In this document: piece by piece, positions 1-6,682 of the stretch | Numbering within the stretch: position 1 is the first letter of the stretch | Layout: each line of letters opens with the position of its first letter | From: Alphaproteobacteria bacterium | GTDB taxonomy: Bacteria; Pseudomonadota; Alphaproteobacteria; Micavibrionales; Micavibrionaceae | Assembly (NCBI GenBank): GCA_013215815.1 | Contig: JABSQP010000001.1 | Span: forward strand, 1 to 48,914 | DNA length: 48,914 nucleotides | Direction: 5' to 3' | Made by a program: the position numbers and the translations under genes | The notes under the pieces: model-generated | The model's input: the letters and a program-made list of their open reading frames with translations, nothing else | Told to the model about the DNA's origin: nothing | Databases searched by the model: none

Positions 1-75
1 CATCTTCCAGATACCGCCCATCTTACGCATATCTTGTTCGTCTGACATGGCGTGAATAACAGAGCCAGCACCAAG
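1..75 (-). CDS. nuoL: NuoL (NADH-quinone oxidoreductase chain L) fragment, cut by the window edge
   Basis: Read on the minus strand, 25 codons are open and encode [10 protein letters not shown] followed by a [10 protein letters not shown]-containing segment. This is the conserved proton-channel region of NuoL, the membrane subunit of respiratory complex I, where a lysine/histidine-rich loop links transmembrane helices. Beyond base 75 the same frame enters a C/T-rich repeat (PLLPLL) that does not continue as NuoL. The sequence therefore joins NuoL to the proline tract of the neighbouring secreted-protein gene, which uses a different frame. A chimeric contig end is the simplest explanation; a genuine gene remnant is the alternative. 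The family call is strong for so short a piece. Confidence 0.6.
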
Positions 76-307
76 GAGGGGGAGGAGGGGGTAAATGACA
101 ATCTGCATAAGTAAGCGGTGTTAGTGCGGGAACATGCGAAGTACATTGTGCATTCGAAACGATTGAACCCGCATTTGGCCCATTAGCGACCACACATCTT
201 GGTGTAAAATCTGCCCTAGCGACTGTTGGGGGTAAAAAAGCAATGCTCATGGCGAGCACACTTGACCCTAAAATTAGCTTGTTTTTATAAAATCTTTTAC
301 TCTTCAT
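23..307 (-). CDS. Small secreted hypothetical protein, C-terminus uncertain
   Basis: The start is taken at base 307 because AAGGGGG lies just upstream of that ATG; the longer reading from 337 has no such site. The N-terminus is a typical Sec signal peptide: KSKR, a hydrophobic stretch [15 protein letters not shown], and a probable cleavage after VARA near residue 32. The mature part is short, has several cysteines and ends in a run of prolines. From about base 92 down to base 23 the reading frame overlaps DNA that encodes NuoL in another frame, so the last 20-25 residues are probably not the native C-terminus. No family recognised. Confidence 0.5.
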   Translation of the reverse strand: MKSKRFYKNKLILGSSVLAMSIAFLPPTVARADFTPRCVVANGPNAGSIVSNAQCTSHVPALTPLTYADCHLPPPPPPWCWLCYSRHVRRTRYA

Positions 308-455
308 AGCGCCCCCTTTATCAGCGATGAGTAACATCAGCTTTGCATCAAAAAATGCAATAATCCACCTTTCATAATAGTATCATAAAGCTAATAAATA
401 CTTAAAATTTTATATATTTTTGAAAAATAAATGTATTTTTTTCAAGGATTTGGGG

Positions 456-1505
456 TTATTCGGATTCAAAAGACTTAAAAATCATCTTTTGCTGAACGGG
501 ATCATAAACGATAGCTTTTACTGTTCCAGACTCTTCGTCTTCATCATTTTCTTGCGTAATCGCGGCCTGATAATCCGCAGGGGTTTTACCTGTTATTGGG
601 TTTGGTTCATCTTGGAGGGTCAGAACCTTCTTTTTAGCGCTTTCATAGCTGGATTTATTGAGTTTTTCCATGCGCGCGAGAAATGCTTGATCCTGACTGG
701 TCAAATCATTGTAATGCTGCTTTATATCGTCTGGAATTTGGGTGATGATTTTTTCTATGTCGAATAATGCTTGTTCAGATAAGCCGCCCTTTACAAACAT
801 TTTGATGATTTTTTCCCACATAGAGCTGAAATCTTGAAGAGCGTCTTCTTTGCTGTCCTTTTCTGTTTTTATCTTTTCGTGGATTTGCTTGATTTCGCCG
901 ATGCTCTCTTTCGTAGCATTTTGTGCAAAGCGAAGTTTGGTCAGAACGATTTCATGATGACGTAGGTAATGATCCATCAACATACCTGTAAGAGCGTTCG
1001 ATTCCTCTTCATTAGGCCATTCTTCTGATTTGGTTTCTGGTTCGTTTTGTGGCGCAGGGGCGTGCGCGGCATCATTTATTTGCTCTTCTGCCGGTGTGTT
1101 AATGGCATACATGACATGTTCGAAGATGTTATCCGCCGAATAGGGGGCTTTGATCATGTCTGTAATGCCTGCTTCTCGTGCGTCATCAATGACATCGTCT
1201 CCACCGCCATTCGTGATAGCTATGACAGGTGTTAAATTATTTTTTGATGCCGGATTCTGTCTTAATTGTCTTGTTAGGGCGATAGCGTCGTTGATTCCAG
1301 TTCCCATTTCAGCCAAAACAACGTCAAAGGGTTCGTCCAAACATGCTGTGAGTGCGTCTGATGCTTCAAACGCATTATCAATATGCTTTGCACCCATAAG
1401 CTGCAGAATACCACCAATCATTTTGCGATTGTACGGTGTTCCATGAACTATCAATATGTGCGCATCTTGTATTTTTTTCATGCTGTCTGTGAATCGCCCA
1501 TTCAT
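456..1505 (-). CDS. Degenerate CheY-like receiver domain protein with helical C-terminus
   Basis: 349 residues. Residues 15-135 follow the receiver (REC) pattern: ILIVHGTP, FDVVLAEMG, VIAITNGG, and a conserved lysine in MIKAPYS (K119). The acidic pair that normally follows ILIV is HG here, and the phospho-acceptor aspartate aligns with Glu66. Phosphorylation therefore looks impossible, and Glu may mimic the active state. Residues 135-349 are a charged, mostly helical region without a DNA-binding or enzymatic output domain that I recognise. No SD precedes either M1 or M9 (MKKIQD). A -35/-10 pair (TTGACC, 17 nt, TTAAAA) lies upstream. A partner kinase is not visible nearby. Confidence 0.75.
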   Translation of the reverse strand: MNGRFTDSMKKIQDAHILIVHGTPYNRKMIGGILQLMGAKHIDNAFEASDALTACLDEPFDVVLAEMGTGINDAIALTRQLRQNPASKNNLTPVIAITNGGGDDVIDDAREAGITDMIKAPYSADNIFEHVMYAINTPAEEQINDAAHAPAPQNEPETKSEEWPNEEESNALTGMLMDHYLRHHEIVLTKLRFAQNATKESIGEIKQIHEKIKTEKDSKEDALQDFSSMWEKIIKMFVKGGLSEQALFDIEKIITQIPDDIKQHYNDLTSQDQAFLARMEKLNKSSYESAKKKVLTLQDEPNPITGKTPADYQAAITQENDEDEESGTVKAIVYDPVQQKMIFKSFESE

Positions 1506-1520
1506 GTAAGTATTCTTACA
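1505..1520. repeat. Inverted repeat at the predicted transcription start of the receiver gene
   Basis: TGTAAG-TATT-CTTACA is a perfect 6-bp inverted repeat with a 4-nt spacer. It abuts the start codon of the minus-strand receiver gene and covers the transcription start predicted from the promoter at 1522-1550. It could be an operator or a short 5' hairpin. Confidence 0.4.
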
Positions 1521-1521
1521 A

Positions 1522-1550
1522 TTTTAAAGAATGACGTGCGCGCAGGTCAA
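1522..1550 (-). promoter_or_regulatory. Predicted promoter of the receiver-domain gene
   Basis: On the minus strand TTGACC (1545-1550) and TTAAAA (1522-1527) are separated by 17 nt, giving a transcription start near 1515 and a leader of about 10 nt. Confidence 0.45.
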
Positions 1551-1590
1551 TTGAATTTGATACTCGTGTGTATGGTTTTGCTCAAATTGC

Positions 1591-2526
1591 TTATTTACTA
1601 ACCGGGATATAGTCGCGGCTCGGTATGTAAGGTTCAAACATCGGAGCTTCAGAATCTGGCGTAAACTCTGCTTCTTTAAATGAGCATTTAGGTTCTATGG
1701 CTAGTAAATCAGGCCATTTCTCTACCCAACCCCGATTATGGCCAGCATCTTGTACAAGTGAATAGTGGACACAAGATGATGGCCCCATAGCTTGGCGAAA
1801 GCTGTGATACACACCAGGTGTGACGATGTCATCTGCGCCGCCTACAAAGTGGTGTTGCGGAATATGCGCTAAACGGGAAGCAATATTGACGGCGTTAAGT
1901 GAGCCTTGGATAGGTTTGCTTTGCCGTTCTGTCGCGATAAATTCGTGGTTTAGGTTTCCTGCGACAGTTCTAAGCGATACAACGTCCGTTCTTTCTGTTG
2001 CTATATAAGCGGCAATTTGACCGCCACCTCCATGACCAATCAAGTTAAAGCTGCTTAAATCGTACCGAGCCTTCATCTCATCAAGCGCATTATGGTAGCT
2101 GTCTATAACATCCGCAGAATATCTTTCCCCTGTGCGGTATTTTTCAGGGCATTGTTCTAGTTCTTTACCTACTAAAAATTCGCAAGGGCGGGATAGATAA
2201 GCAACGTTATCCGATTTATCTCTCGTTGATAAATGTAATGCGACAGGATTTGCTGGTGATGTGCTTTCAAATAGTGCGTTACTCGCGACAAGATCCTTGT
2301 AAGCCCAGCCATCTATATCGTCGCCAATATAAATTGATGCTGGTGCATTTCTTTTATGCATGCGCTCCCAAACATAAAGTTTGAAGTGCTCTGTAGGAAT
2401 ATAACGTTCTACCATGAATGCGGGGCGTGCCATTCTAGTAGCCGTATGTTTGGACACTTCATAATTGATTTGAGAACAAGCTGCGATAGCGGCTAAAAAG
2501 GCAAAGAGGATTGTTTTTTTGATCAT
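1591..2526 (-). CDS. Alpha/beta-hydrolase-like lipoprotein lacking the nucleophile serine
   Basis: 311 residues. MIKKTILFAFLAAIAAC is a lipoprotein signal with Cys17 as the likely lipidation site. The body resembles secreted alpha/beta hydrolases: a nucleophile-elbow segment NLIGHGGGGQIAAY, an acid-turn candidate GGADDIV (D232/D233) and a histidine motif DAGHNRGW (H263). The elbow should read G-x-S-x-G, but the serine position is Gly166 (codon GGA), so classical hydrolase chemistry is unlikely. The segment VSLRTVAGNLNH after the elbow is also typical of this family. The predicted promoter TTGTAT-18-TAGATT lies six bases from the ATG, suggesting a leaderless message. Confidence 0.75.
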   Translation of the reverse strand: MIKKTILFAFLAAIAACSQINYEVSKHTATRMARPAFMVERYIPTEHFKLYVWERMHKRNAPASIYIGDDIDGWAYKDLVASNALFESTSPANPVALHLSTRDKSDNVAYLSRPCEFLVGKELEQCPEKYRTGERYSADVIDSYHNALDEMKARYDLSSFNLIGHGGGGQIAAYIATERTDVVSLRTVAGNLNHEFIATERQSKPIQGSLNAVNIASRLAHIPQHHFVGGADDIVTPGVYHSFRQAMGPSSCVHYSLVQDAGHNRGWVEKWPDLLAIEPKCSFKEAEFTPDSEAPMFEPYIPSRDYIPVSK

Positions 2527-2532
2527 TGCGAA

Positions 2533-2562
2533 AATCTATTTTTCAATTTTATAAAAATACAA
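2533..2562 (-). promoter_or_regulatory. Predicted leaderless promoter of the hydrolase-like lipoprotein
   Basis: On the minus strand TTGTAT (2557-2562), 18 nt, TAGATT (2533-2538), then 6 nt to the ATG at 2526. There is no Shine-Dalgarno sequence. The region is A/T-rich, so the -35 is less certain than the -10. Confidence 0.4.
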
Positions 2563-2610
2563 ATGACATTCTATGCTGAATTATGTTCTTTGACCATGAG
2601 TAATTTGTCT

Positions 2611-3258
2611 TTAATCCCGTGTGTTTTCAGGTGGATGCCAGTTTTTAAACCATTCTTCTATTGGGATGATATGTGCAGGTTTGCCGTTATCTTCAAACCA
2701 TGAATCAACGGCGTATTGTTTGCCGCTGTTTTTATCTTTGATTGTTGCAGATTGGTGCCACCAGCTATTTCCGTTGATAAAGGGTTGGCGTGATTGGGGT
2801 TGGGTAATGCGGTGGAAGTGTAGCCATCCTTTTTGATTGATGTAGGATAAGTAGGCAGTGGTGTTGGTGCTTTCGTCAACACAATCTTGCTGGAATTTCA
2901 GTGGACTGTCAGTTTTTCTTGTGAAGGGTTTGAAGGTTCCTTTGAGGTCGGCCTCTGTTCCAGTTTGTTCCCCAATATGACTTTCGAAGATTCTGATGGC
3001 GTCAGAAATTCTTTCACGCTCTTGCAGTGCATTAGGTGCTGATGGAGTGAATAACTTTGTCAGTTCTTGCTCTAATGCAGGATTAACGGAAACGGATTGT
3101 ATCGTTTTGCATCCGTAATTGTAGCAATGAGGTAGATTTTTTGTGGTCGGCGCAGGAATATTGTTGTTGCGCATGTAGTGTGAATAGTGATCGATAGGCA
3201 TGGTTTGAGAACAAGCTGCTATCGTTAAGGAAAGAGCGAGAATAATTTTATTCTTCAT
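2611..3258 (-). CDS. Lipoprotein with transglutaminase-like Cys-His-Asp pattern, copy 2
   Basis: 215 residues from the ATG at 3258, preceded by GGAGAG; the longer reading from 3276 adds only MMDGEQ. A lipoprotein signal ends at IAAC (Cys16). The protein is a diverged paralogue of the gene just upstream: both have PHCxxYxC near residue 44 and share QxDCxDES, WxHxxA and AVDxWxxDNG blocks. Cys126, His168 and Asp185 have the order and spacing of a transglutaminase/papain-like triad, so a periplasmic peptidase or amidase is possible, though the family is not one I can name. It overlaps the upstream copy by 11 nt, so the two are probably co-translated. Confidence 0.7.
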   Translation of the reverse strand: MKNKIILALSLTIAACSQTMPIDHYSHYMRNNNIPAPTTKNLPHCYNYGCKTIQSVSVNPALEQELTKLFTPSAPNALQERERISDAIRIFESHIGEQTGTEADLKGTFKPFTRKTDSPLKFQQDCVDESTNTTAYLSYINQKGWLHFHRITQPQSRQPFINGNSWWHQSATIKDKNSGKQYAVDSWFEDNGKPAHIIPIEEWFKNWHPPENTRD

Positions 3259-3859
3259 CTGCTCTCCATCCATCATGCCAATGTTCTAAAGGAATAATAT
3301 GCGGATCATGCCCGTTATCTTTCCACCATGCGTCAACGGCAAAGAGTTTTTCGGTTTCTTTTTCCTTGATCACAGCTGTTTCGTGCAGCCAGTATCCACC
3401 ATCACCAAATCCGCGAATTTGTGGTGTTTCAACGGTATGATGTTTTAGTAGATTATTATCTTCTAATAGCTTGAGATAAAAAGACATATTTATGCTTTCG
3501 TCTGCGCAATCGAGTTGAAAGTCTCCTGTCTGATCAAATGTCTTGGCAACGTCTTCATGCGTGCCTGTTTTTGCGCCAACAATTTCTTCAAATAGGGCAA
3601 GTGAGCGCGCCATTCTTTTTCGCTCTGTTTCGGGTGATTTTGTTTTTCGTTTTAACGGTTTTGATATTGTTTTCCATTCCTTATTGCTTAAGGAGATTTC
3701 TTGTTTGTAGCGACAGTCATAACCATGACAATGGGGCAACTTTTCTAATGTTGGCAGTTCTACTCTCTTTGACGCAAAATAGTGGTCCAGATTTTGGTAT
3801 CTCGGCATGACACTACAAGCGCCGAGAATCATAAGTGATAAGATGAGGCTATAGCGCAT
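3248..3859 (-). CDS. Lipoprotein with transglutaminase-like Cys-His-Asp pattern, copy 1
   Basis: 203 residues. Signal MRYSLILSLMILGAC with lipid-attachment Cys15. Conserved blocks shared with the downstream paralogue: LPHCHGYDC (41-49), FQLDCADES (Cys118), WLHETAV (His159), AVDAWWKDNG (Asp176) and HIIPLEHW. The His-to-Asp distance is 17 residues in both copies, and Cys-to-His is 41 or 42. That supports a conserved catalytic triad rather than chance, but no activity is proven. Its ATG overlaps the xthA stop by one base (TAATG), which implies translational coupling with xthA. Confidence 0.7.
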   Translation of the reverse strand: MRYSLILSLMILGACSVMPRYQNLDHYFASKRVELPTLEKLPHCHGYDCRYKQEISLSNKEWKTISKPLKRKTKSPETERKRMARSLALFEEIVGAKTGTHEDVAKTFDQTGDFQLDCADESINMSFYLKLLEDNNLLKHHTVETPQIRGFGDGGYWLHETAVIKEKETEKLFAVDAWWKDNGHDPHIIPLEHWHDGWRADEE

Positions 3860-4626
3860 TACTTGATTTCCAAGATAATGGGCGTGTGGTCGGATGCCTT
3901 TTCTTCTCCGCGTGGTGCTTTGTCAATTGTGCAGCTCACGAGACGATCAGTGATCGCTGGAGAGAGGAGGAAGTGATCAATGCGAATGCCATCATTTTTC
4001 TGCCAAGCCCCGCGTTGATAATCCCAGAATGTGTATTGCATAGCTTCTTGATTTAAGGCGCGAAACGCATCAACGAGACCTAAGTTTAAAAGTGAGCGCC
4101 ATTGTTTGTGTGTCTCTGGATGATATAACGCATCGCCTTCCCAACTCGCAGGATTTTGGCAATCTCGCTCTTCTGGAATAACATTAAAATCACCTCCGAT
4201 AAGAAACGGGATTTCATCTTCACGGAGCTCTTTTAGACGGTTATAAAGTCTCTCCATCCATTTGATTTTATATGGGAATTTTTCGCCATCGGTGCTGACG
4301 GGGTTTCCATTTGGCAAATAGATATTAATGATACGAATGCCGTTCATTTCTATCTCAATGTAGCGCGCTTGCTCATCCGTATCATCGCCAGGAAGAGCTG
4401 TATGAATTACATCAAAGCCATGTTTCGAAAATACGGCAACACCGTTATAGGCTTTTTGTGTAACAGCTTCTGTTTTGTAACCTAAAGGTTCGAACTCTTC
4501 AGTAGGGAATTCCAGGCCTTTTAGCTCTTGAATCATCAAAATATCAGGTTGGTTTTTATCCAACCAGCGTTTGACATGCTCTTTACGAGCTTTAATTGAG
4601 TTAACGTTCCATGAGGCTATTTTCAT
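3859..4626 (-). CDS. xthA: Exodeoxyribonuclease III
   Basis: 255 residues, the normal length for ExoIII/AP endonuclease. It cleaves at abasic sites and degrades 3' ends of duplex DNA during base-excision repair. Signature motifs are present in order: KIASWNVNSIKAR, the metal-binding glutamate in IQELKG, YNGVAVFS, GGDFNV, and the C-terminal SDHTPI with the catalytic histidine. It lies 9 nt downstream of erpA on the same strand and is coupled to the first lipoprotein gene. A weak leaderless-type promoter (TTGCGG-16-TAAACT-6-ATG) can be read over the end of erpA, but read-through from erpA is as likely. Confidence 0.95.
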   Translation of the reverse strand: MKIASWNVNSIKARKEHVKRWLDKNQPDILMIQELKGLEFPTEEFEPLGYKTEAVTQKAYNGVAVFSKHGFDVIHTALPGDDTDEQARYIEIEMNGIRIINIYLPNGNPVSTDGEKFPYKIKWMERLYNRLKELREDEIPFLIGGDFNVIPEERDCQNPASWEGDALYHPETHKQWRSLLNLGLVDAFRALNQEAMQYTFWDYQRGAWQKNDGIRIDHFLLSPAITDRLVSCTIDKAPRGEEKASDHTPIILEIK

Positions 4627-4635
4627 GTGGTTAGT

Positions 4636-4962
4636 TTAAACTGAAAAACTTGTGCCGCAACCACATGATGAACTGGCGTTCGGATTGTTCACTTTAAAAT
4701 GCGCACCGATGAGATCGTCAACGTAATCAACCTCTGCGCCTTCTAAGAAGGGGAGTGATATTTCATCAGTTATTACTGTTGCGCCATCTCTTTCAAAGAC
4801 AAGGTCGTCATCGTTTTTTGAATCGTCTGGCTTGAATAAATATTCAAAGCCCTGACATCCGCCACCTTCAACAGTAATGCGAAGCATGAGCGCAGGATTA
4901 TTTTCTTTTTCCTGCAACTGTTTCAATCGTTTTACAAAGTTATCGCTCAGGGTTATGCTCAT
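4636..4962 (-). CDS. erpA: Iron-sulfur cluster insertion protein (A-type, ErpA/IscA)
   Basis: 108 residues of the HesB/IscA fold, which carries Fe-S clusters to target proteins in the cytoplasm. The three cluster-binding cysteines are visible: one in GGGCQGFEY and two in the C-terminal SSCGCGTSF. The SSCGCG ending and chromosomal position next to dgt and xthA match alphaproteobacterial ErpA. IscA remains possible, as the family is not separable by eye. The promoter TTGCAA-16-TATAAA ends eight bases before the ATG, so the message should be leaderless or nearly so. Confidence 0.9.
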   Translation of the reverse strand: MSITLSDNFVKRLKQLQEKENNPALMLRITVEGGGCQGFEYLFKPDDSKNDDDLVFERDGATVITDEISLPFLEGAEVDYVDDLIGAHFKVNNPNASSSCGCGTSFSV

Positions 4963-4970
4963 AGCGTAAT

Positions 4971-4998
4971 TTTATAACGCATTGAGAATCGTTTGCAA
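4971..4998 (-). promoter_or_regulatory. Predicted leaderless promoter of erpA
   Basis: On the minus strand TTGCAA (4993-4998), 16 nt, TATAAA (4971-4976), then 8 nt to the ATG. No Shine-Dalgarno sequence is present. It lies in the divergent region shared with dgt. Confidence 0.5.
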
Positions 4999-5028
4999 GT
5001 AAAGGTTAGGCTTTAAGGGGAATAAGAG

Positions 5029-6264
5029 ATGGGACAAGCAAAAGAAACAAATGATAATGACGCGCAGGGCGAAGAGCTGGATTACAATTATTGTGCTCTC
5101 CCTTTAGCGGCTTACGCTTCACGTCCAGACCAGAGTAAAGGGCGTATCTATGAAGAGCCTGAGAGTGCCAACCGTACAGGTTTCCAACGTGATCGTGATC
5201 GTATTATTCACGCCAGCGCGTTTCGCCGCCTCAAATATAAAACGCAAGTTTTCGTTTATCACGAAGGAGATCATTACAGAACGCGTTTATCTCACACATT
5301 AGAGGTCGCACAGATTGCGCGCTCTATTGCACGTGCTTTGCTTGTGAATGAGGATTTGGCCGAAGGGATCGCTTTGGCGCATGATCTTGGGCACACACCG
5401 TTTGCACATATTGGTGAAGAGTTTCTTCAAAAATGTATGGAGCCATATGGCGGTTTTGAACACAACGATCAGTCTCTTCGTATTCTTACGAAGCTTGAGC
5501 GTAAATATCCAGGATGGCCCGGTTTGAACCTGACATGGGAAACGTTGGAAGGTGTTGTGAAGCATAATGGTCCTGTAACAGGAGAGTTGCCGACCACGCT
5601 TAAAGATATTCAAAAACAAACTGATTTACGCCTCAGTACTTACGCAAGTATTGAGGCGCAAGTCGCTGCAATTGCTGATGATATTGCTTATAACAATCAC
5701 GATGTTGAGGATGGCTTGCGTGCCGGTATGTTTACGCTGGAGGATCTAAAAGATCTAGCACTTCTGGGACCTGTGCTGGAGCAGGTGAAGAAAGATTGGC
5801 CGGATGTGTCCGAGCATTACATCATTCAAGAAACTATTCGTGAAATGATTGGCGCAATGGTTCAGGATGTTTTGGAAGAAACAAAACGCCGTCTCCAAGA
5901 ACTTAAACCAAAAAGCGCAGAAGATATTCGAAAAGCAGATCGTCAAATGGTGGCATTTTCAGAAGAGATGTTTAATCAGGTCGAAGAGCTTCGTGGTTTC
6001 TTATATAAGCGCATGTATCGTCACTACACAGTGAATCGTATTTGGCTTAAGGTTGAGCGCATTATCCCTGATCTATTTAATACATTTATGAAGCACTACA
6101 ACTTGCTTCCAGATCATTGGCAGCAGCGTGTTGAGGATGCCGGCGGTCTTATTGATAATATCGCACAGGCCCGCATTGTTTGTGATTATATTGCAGGGAT
6201 GACGGATCGTTATGCAATCCGCGAACACGAACGCCTTTTCGATCTTTATTGGGATCTTAGATAG
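5029..6264 (+). CDS. dgt: Deoxyguanosinetriphosphate triphosphohydrolase-like protein
   Basis: 411 residues, HD-superfamily dNTPase that removes triphosphate from dGTP and related dNTPs and so regulates nucleotide pools. Motifs: RDRDRIIHASAFRRLKYKTQV near the N-terminus, RLSHTLEVAQ (first metal histidine), ALAHDLGHTPFAHIGE (HD pair) and ADDIAYNNHDVEDG (fourth ligand). AAGGGG at the usual distance supports the ATG at 5029. It is divergent from erpA, an arrangement common in alphaproteobacteria. In many relatives argS follows; here it is absent and a small secreted protein gene comes next. Confidence 0.93.
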   Translation: MGQAKETNDNDAQGEELDYNYCALPLAAYASRPDQSKGRIYEEPESANRTGFQRDRDRIIHASAFRRLKYKTQVFVYHEGDHYRTRLSHTLEVAQIARSIARALLVNEDLAEGIALAHDLGHTPFAHIGEEFLQKCMEPYGGFEHNDQSLRILTKLERKYPGWPGLNLTWETLEGVVKHNGPVTGELPTTLKDIQKQTDLRLSTYASIEAQVAAIADDIAYNNHDVEDGLRAGMFTLEDLKDLALLGPVLEQVKKDWPDVSEHYIIQETIREMIGAMVQDVLEETKRRLQELKPKSAEDIRKADRQMVAFSEEMFNQVEELRGFLYKRMYRHYTVNRIWLKVERIIPDLFNTFMKHYNLLPDHWQQRVEDAGGLIDNIAQARIVCDYIAGMTDRYAIREHERLFDLYWDLR

Positions 6265-6267
6265 CAT

Positions 6268-6296
6268 TTGACATAATTTTAAATTGGTGCGATATA
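6268..6296 (+). promoter_or_regulatory. Predicted leaderless promoter of the small secreted protein
   Basis: TTGACA (6268-6273), 17 nt, GATATA (6291-6296), then 7 nt to the ATG at 6304. A perfect -35 and the lack of any SD make this one of the clearer leaderless cases. Confidence 0.55.
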
Positions 6297-6303
6297 TCTA
6301 CGC

Positions 6304-6588
6304 ATGAATTTACTTAAGAAATTTGCCTTAGCAGCTTCTTTTGCTGTTATTTCTAGCCCAGCACTTCCCGATGAAGCACCGTCTCATCAGGCGGTTGAGG
6401 ATTATGAGTTTTGCGCGAATGTGTTTACCGAACTCAGGAGCCTTCAAACTTTTTTTGATTTGGTAGAAGGGGATATTGAAACAGAAGAGAGTAAGCGGGC
6501 ATTTAATGAGTTTAAGCGGGAATTCGAGCCTAATATACGAGGTTTGCAGGAGAAAAGAGATATATACTGCACAAGGTTTATTGCCTGA
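6304..6588 (+). CDS. Small secreted hypothetical protein
   Basis: 94 residues. MNLLKKFALAASFAVISSPALPDEA is a plausible Sec signal peptide (cleavage near residue 22). The mature part of about 70 residues is acidic and helical and contains two cysteines (EFCAN and YCTRF) that could form a disulfide. No recognised domain. It stands alone, between dgt and the SPOR gene, in the position argS occupies in many relatives. No SD precedes the ATG; the promoter position predicts a message starting at the ATG. Confidence 0.6.
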   Translation: MNLLKKFALAASFAVISSPALPDEAPSHQAVEDYEFCANVFTELRSLQTFFDLVEGDIETEESKRAFNEFKREFEPNIRGLQEKRDIYCTRFIA

Positions 6589-6647
6589 GACTGTTATTTT
6601 TTAGATAAGCAACGGGTGATAAGTCTCTGAAAAGAGTAAGAATGCTC

Positions 6648-6676
6648 TTGTGAGCGCCTTTGTTTTCTCTTAATCT
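6648..6676 (+). promoter_or_regulatory. Predicted leaderless promoter of the SPOR-nagZ-scp-tat cluster
   Basis: TTGTGA (6648-6653), 17 nt, TAATCT (6671-6676), then 6 nt to the ATG at 6683. No SD sequence. It would drive the run of close or overlapping genes down to zapE. Confidence 0.5.
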
Positions 6677-6682
6677 TATTTC

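Noticed and set aside
23-337. Longer start at 337 for the secreted protein
   Set aside because: The ATG at 307 has a strong SD and begins a normal signal peptide; the added residues MLLIADKGGA do not.
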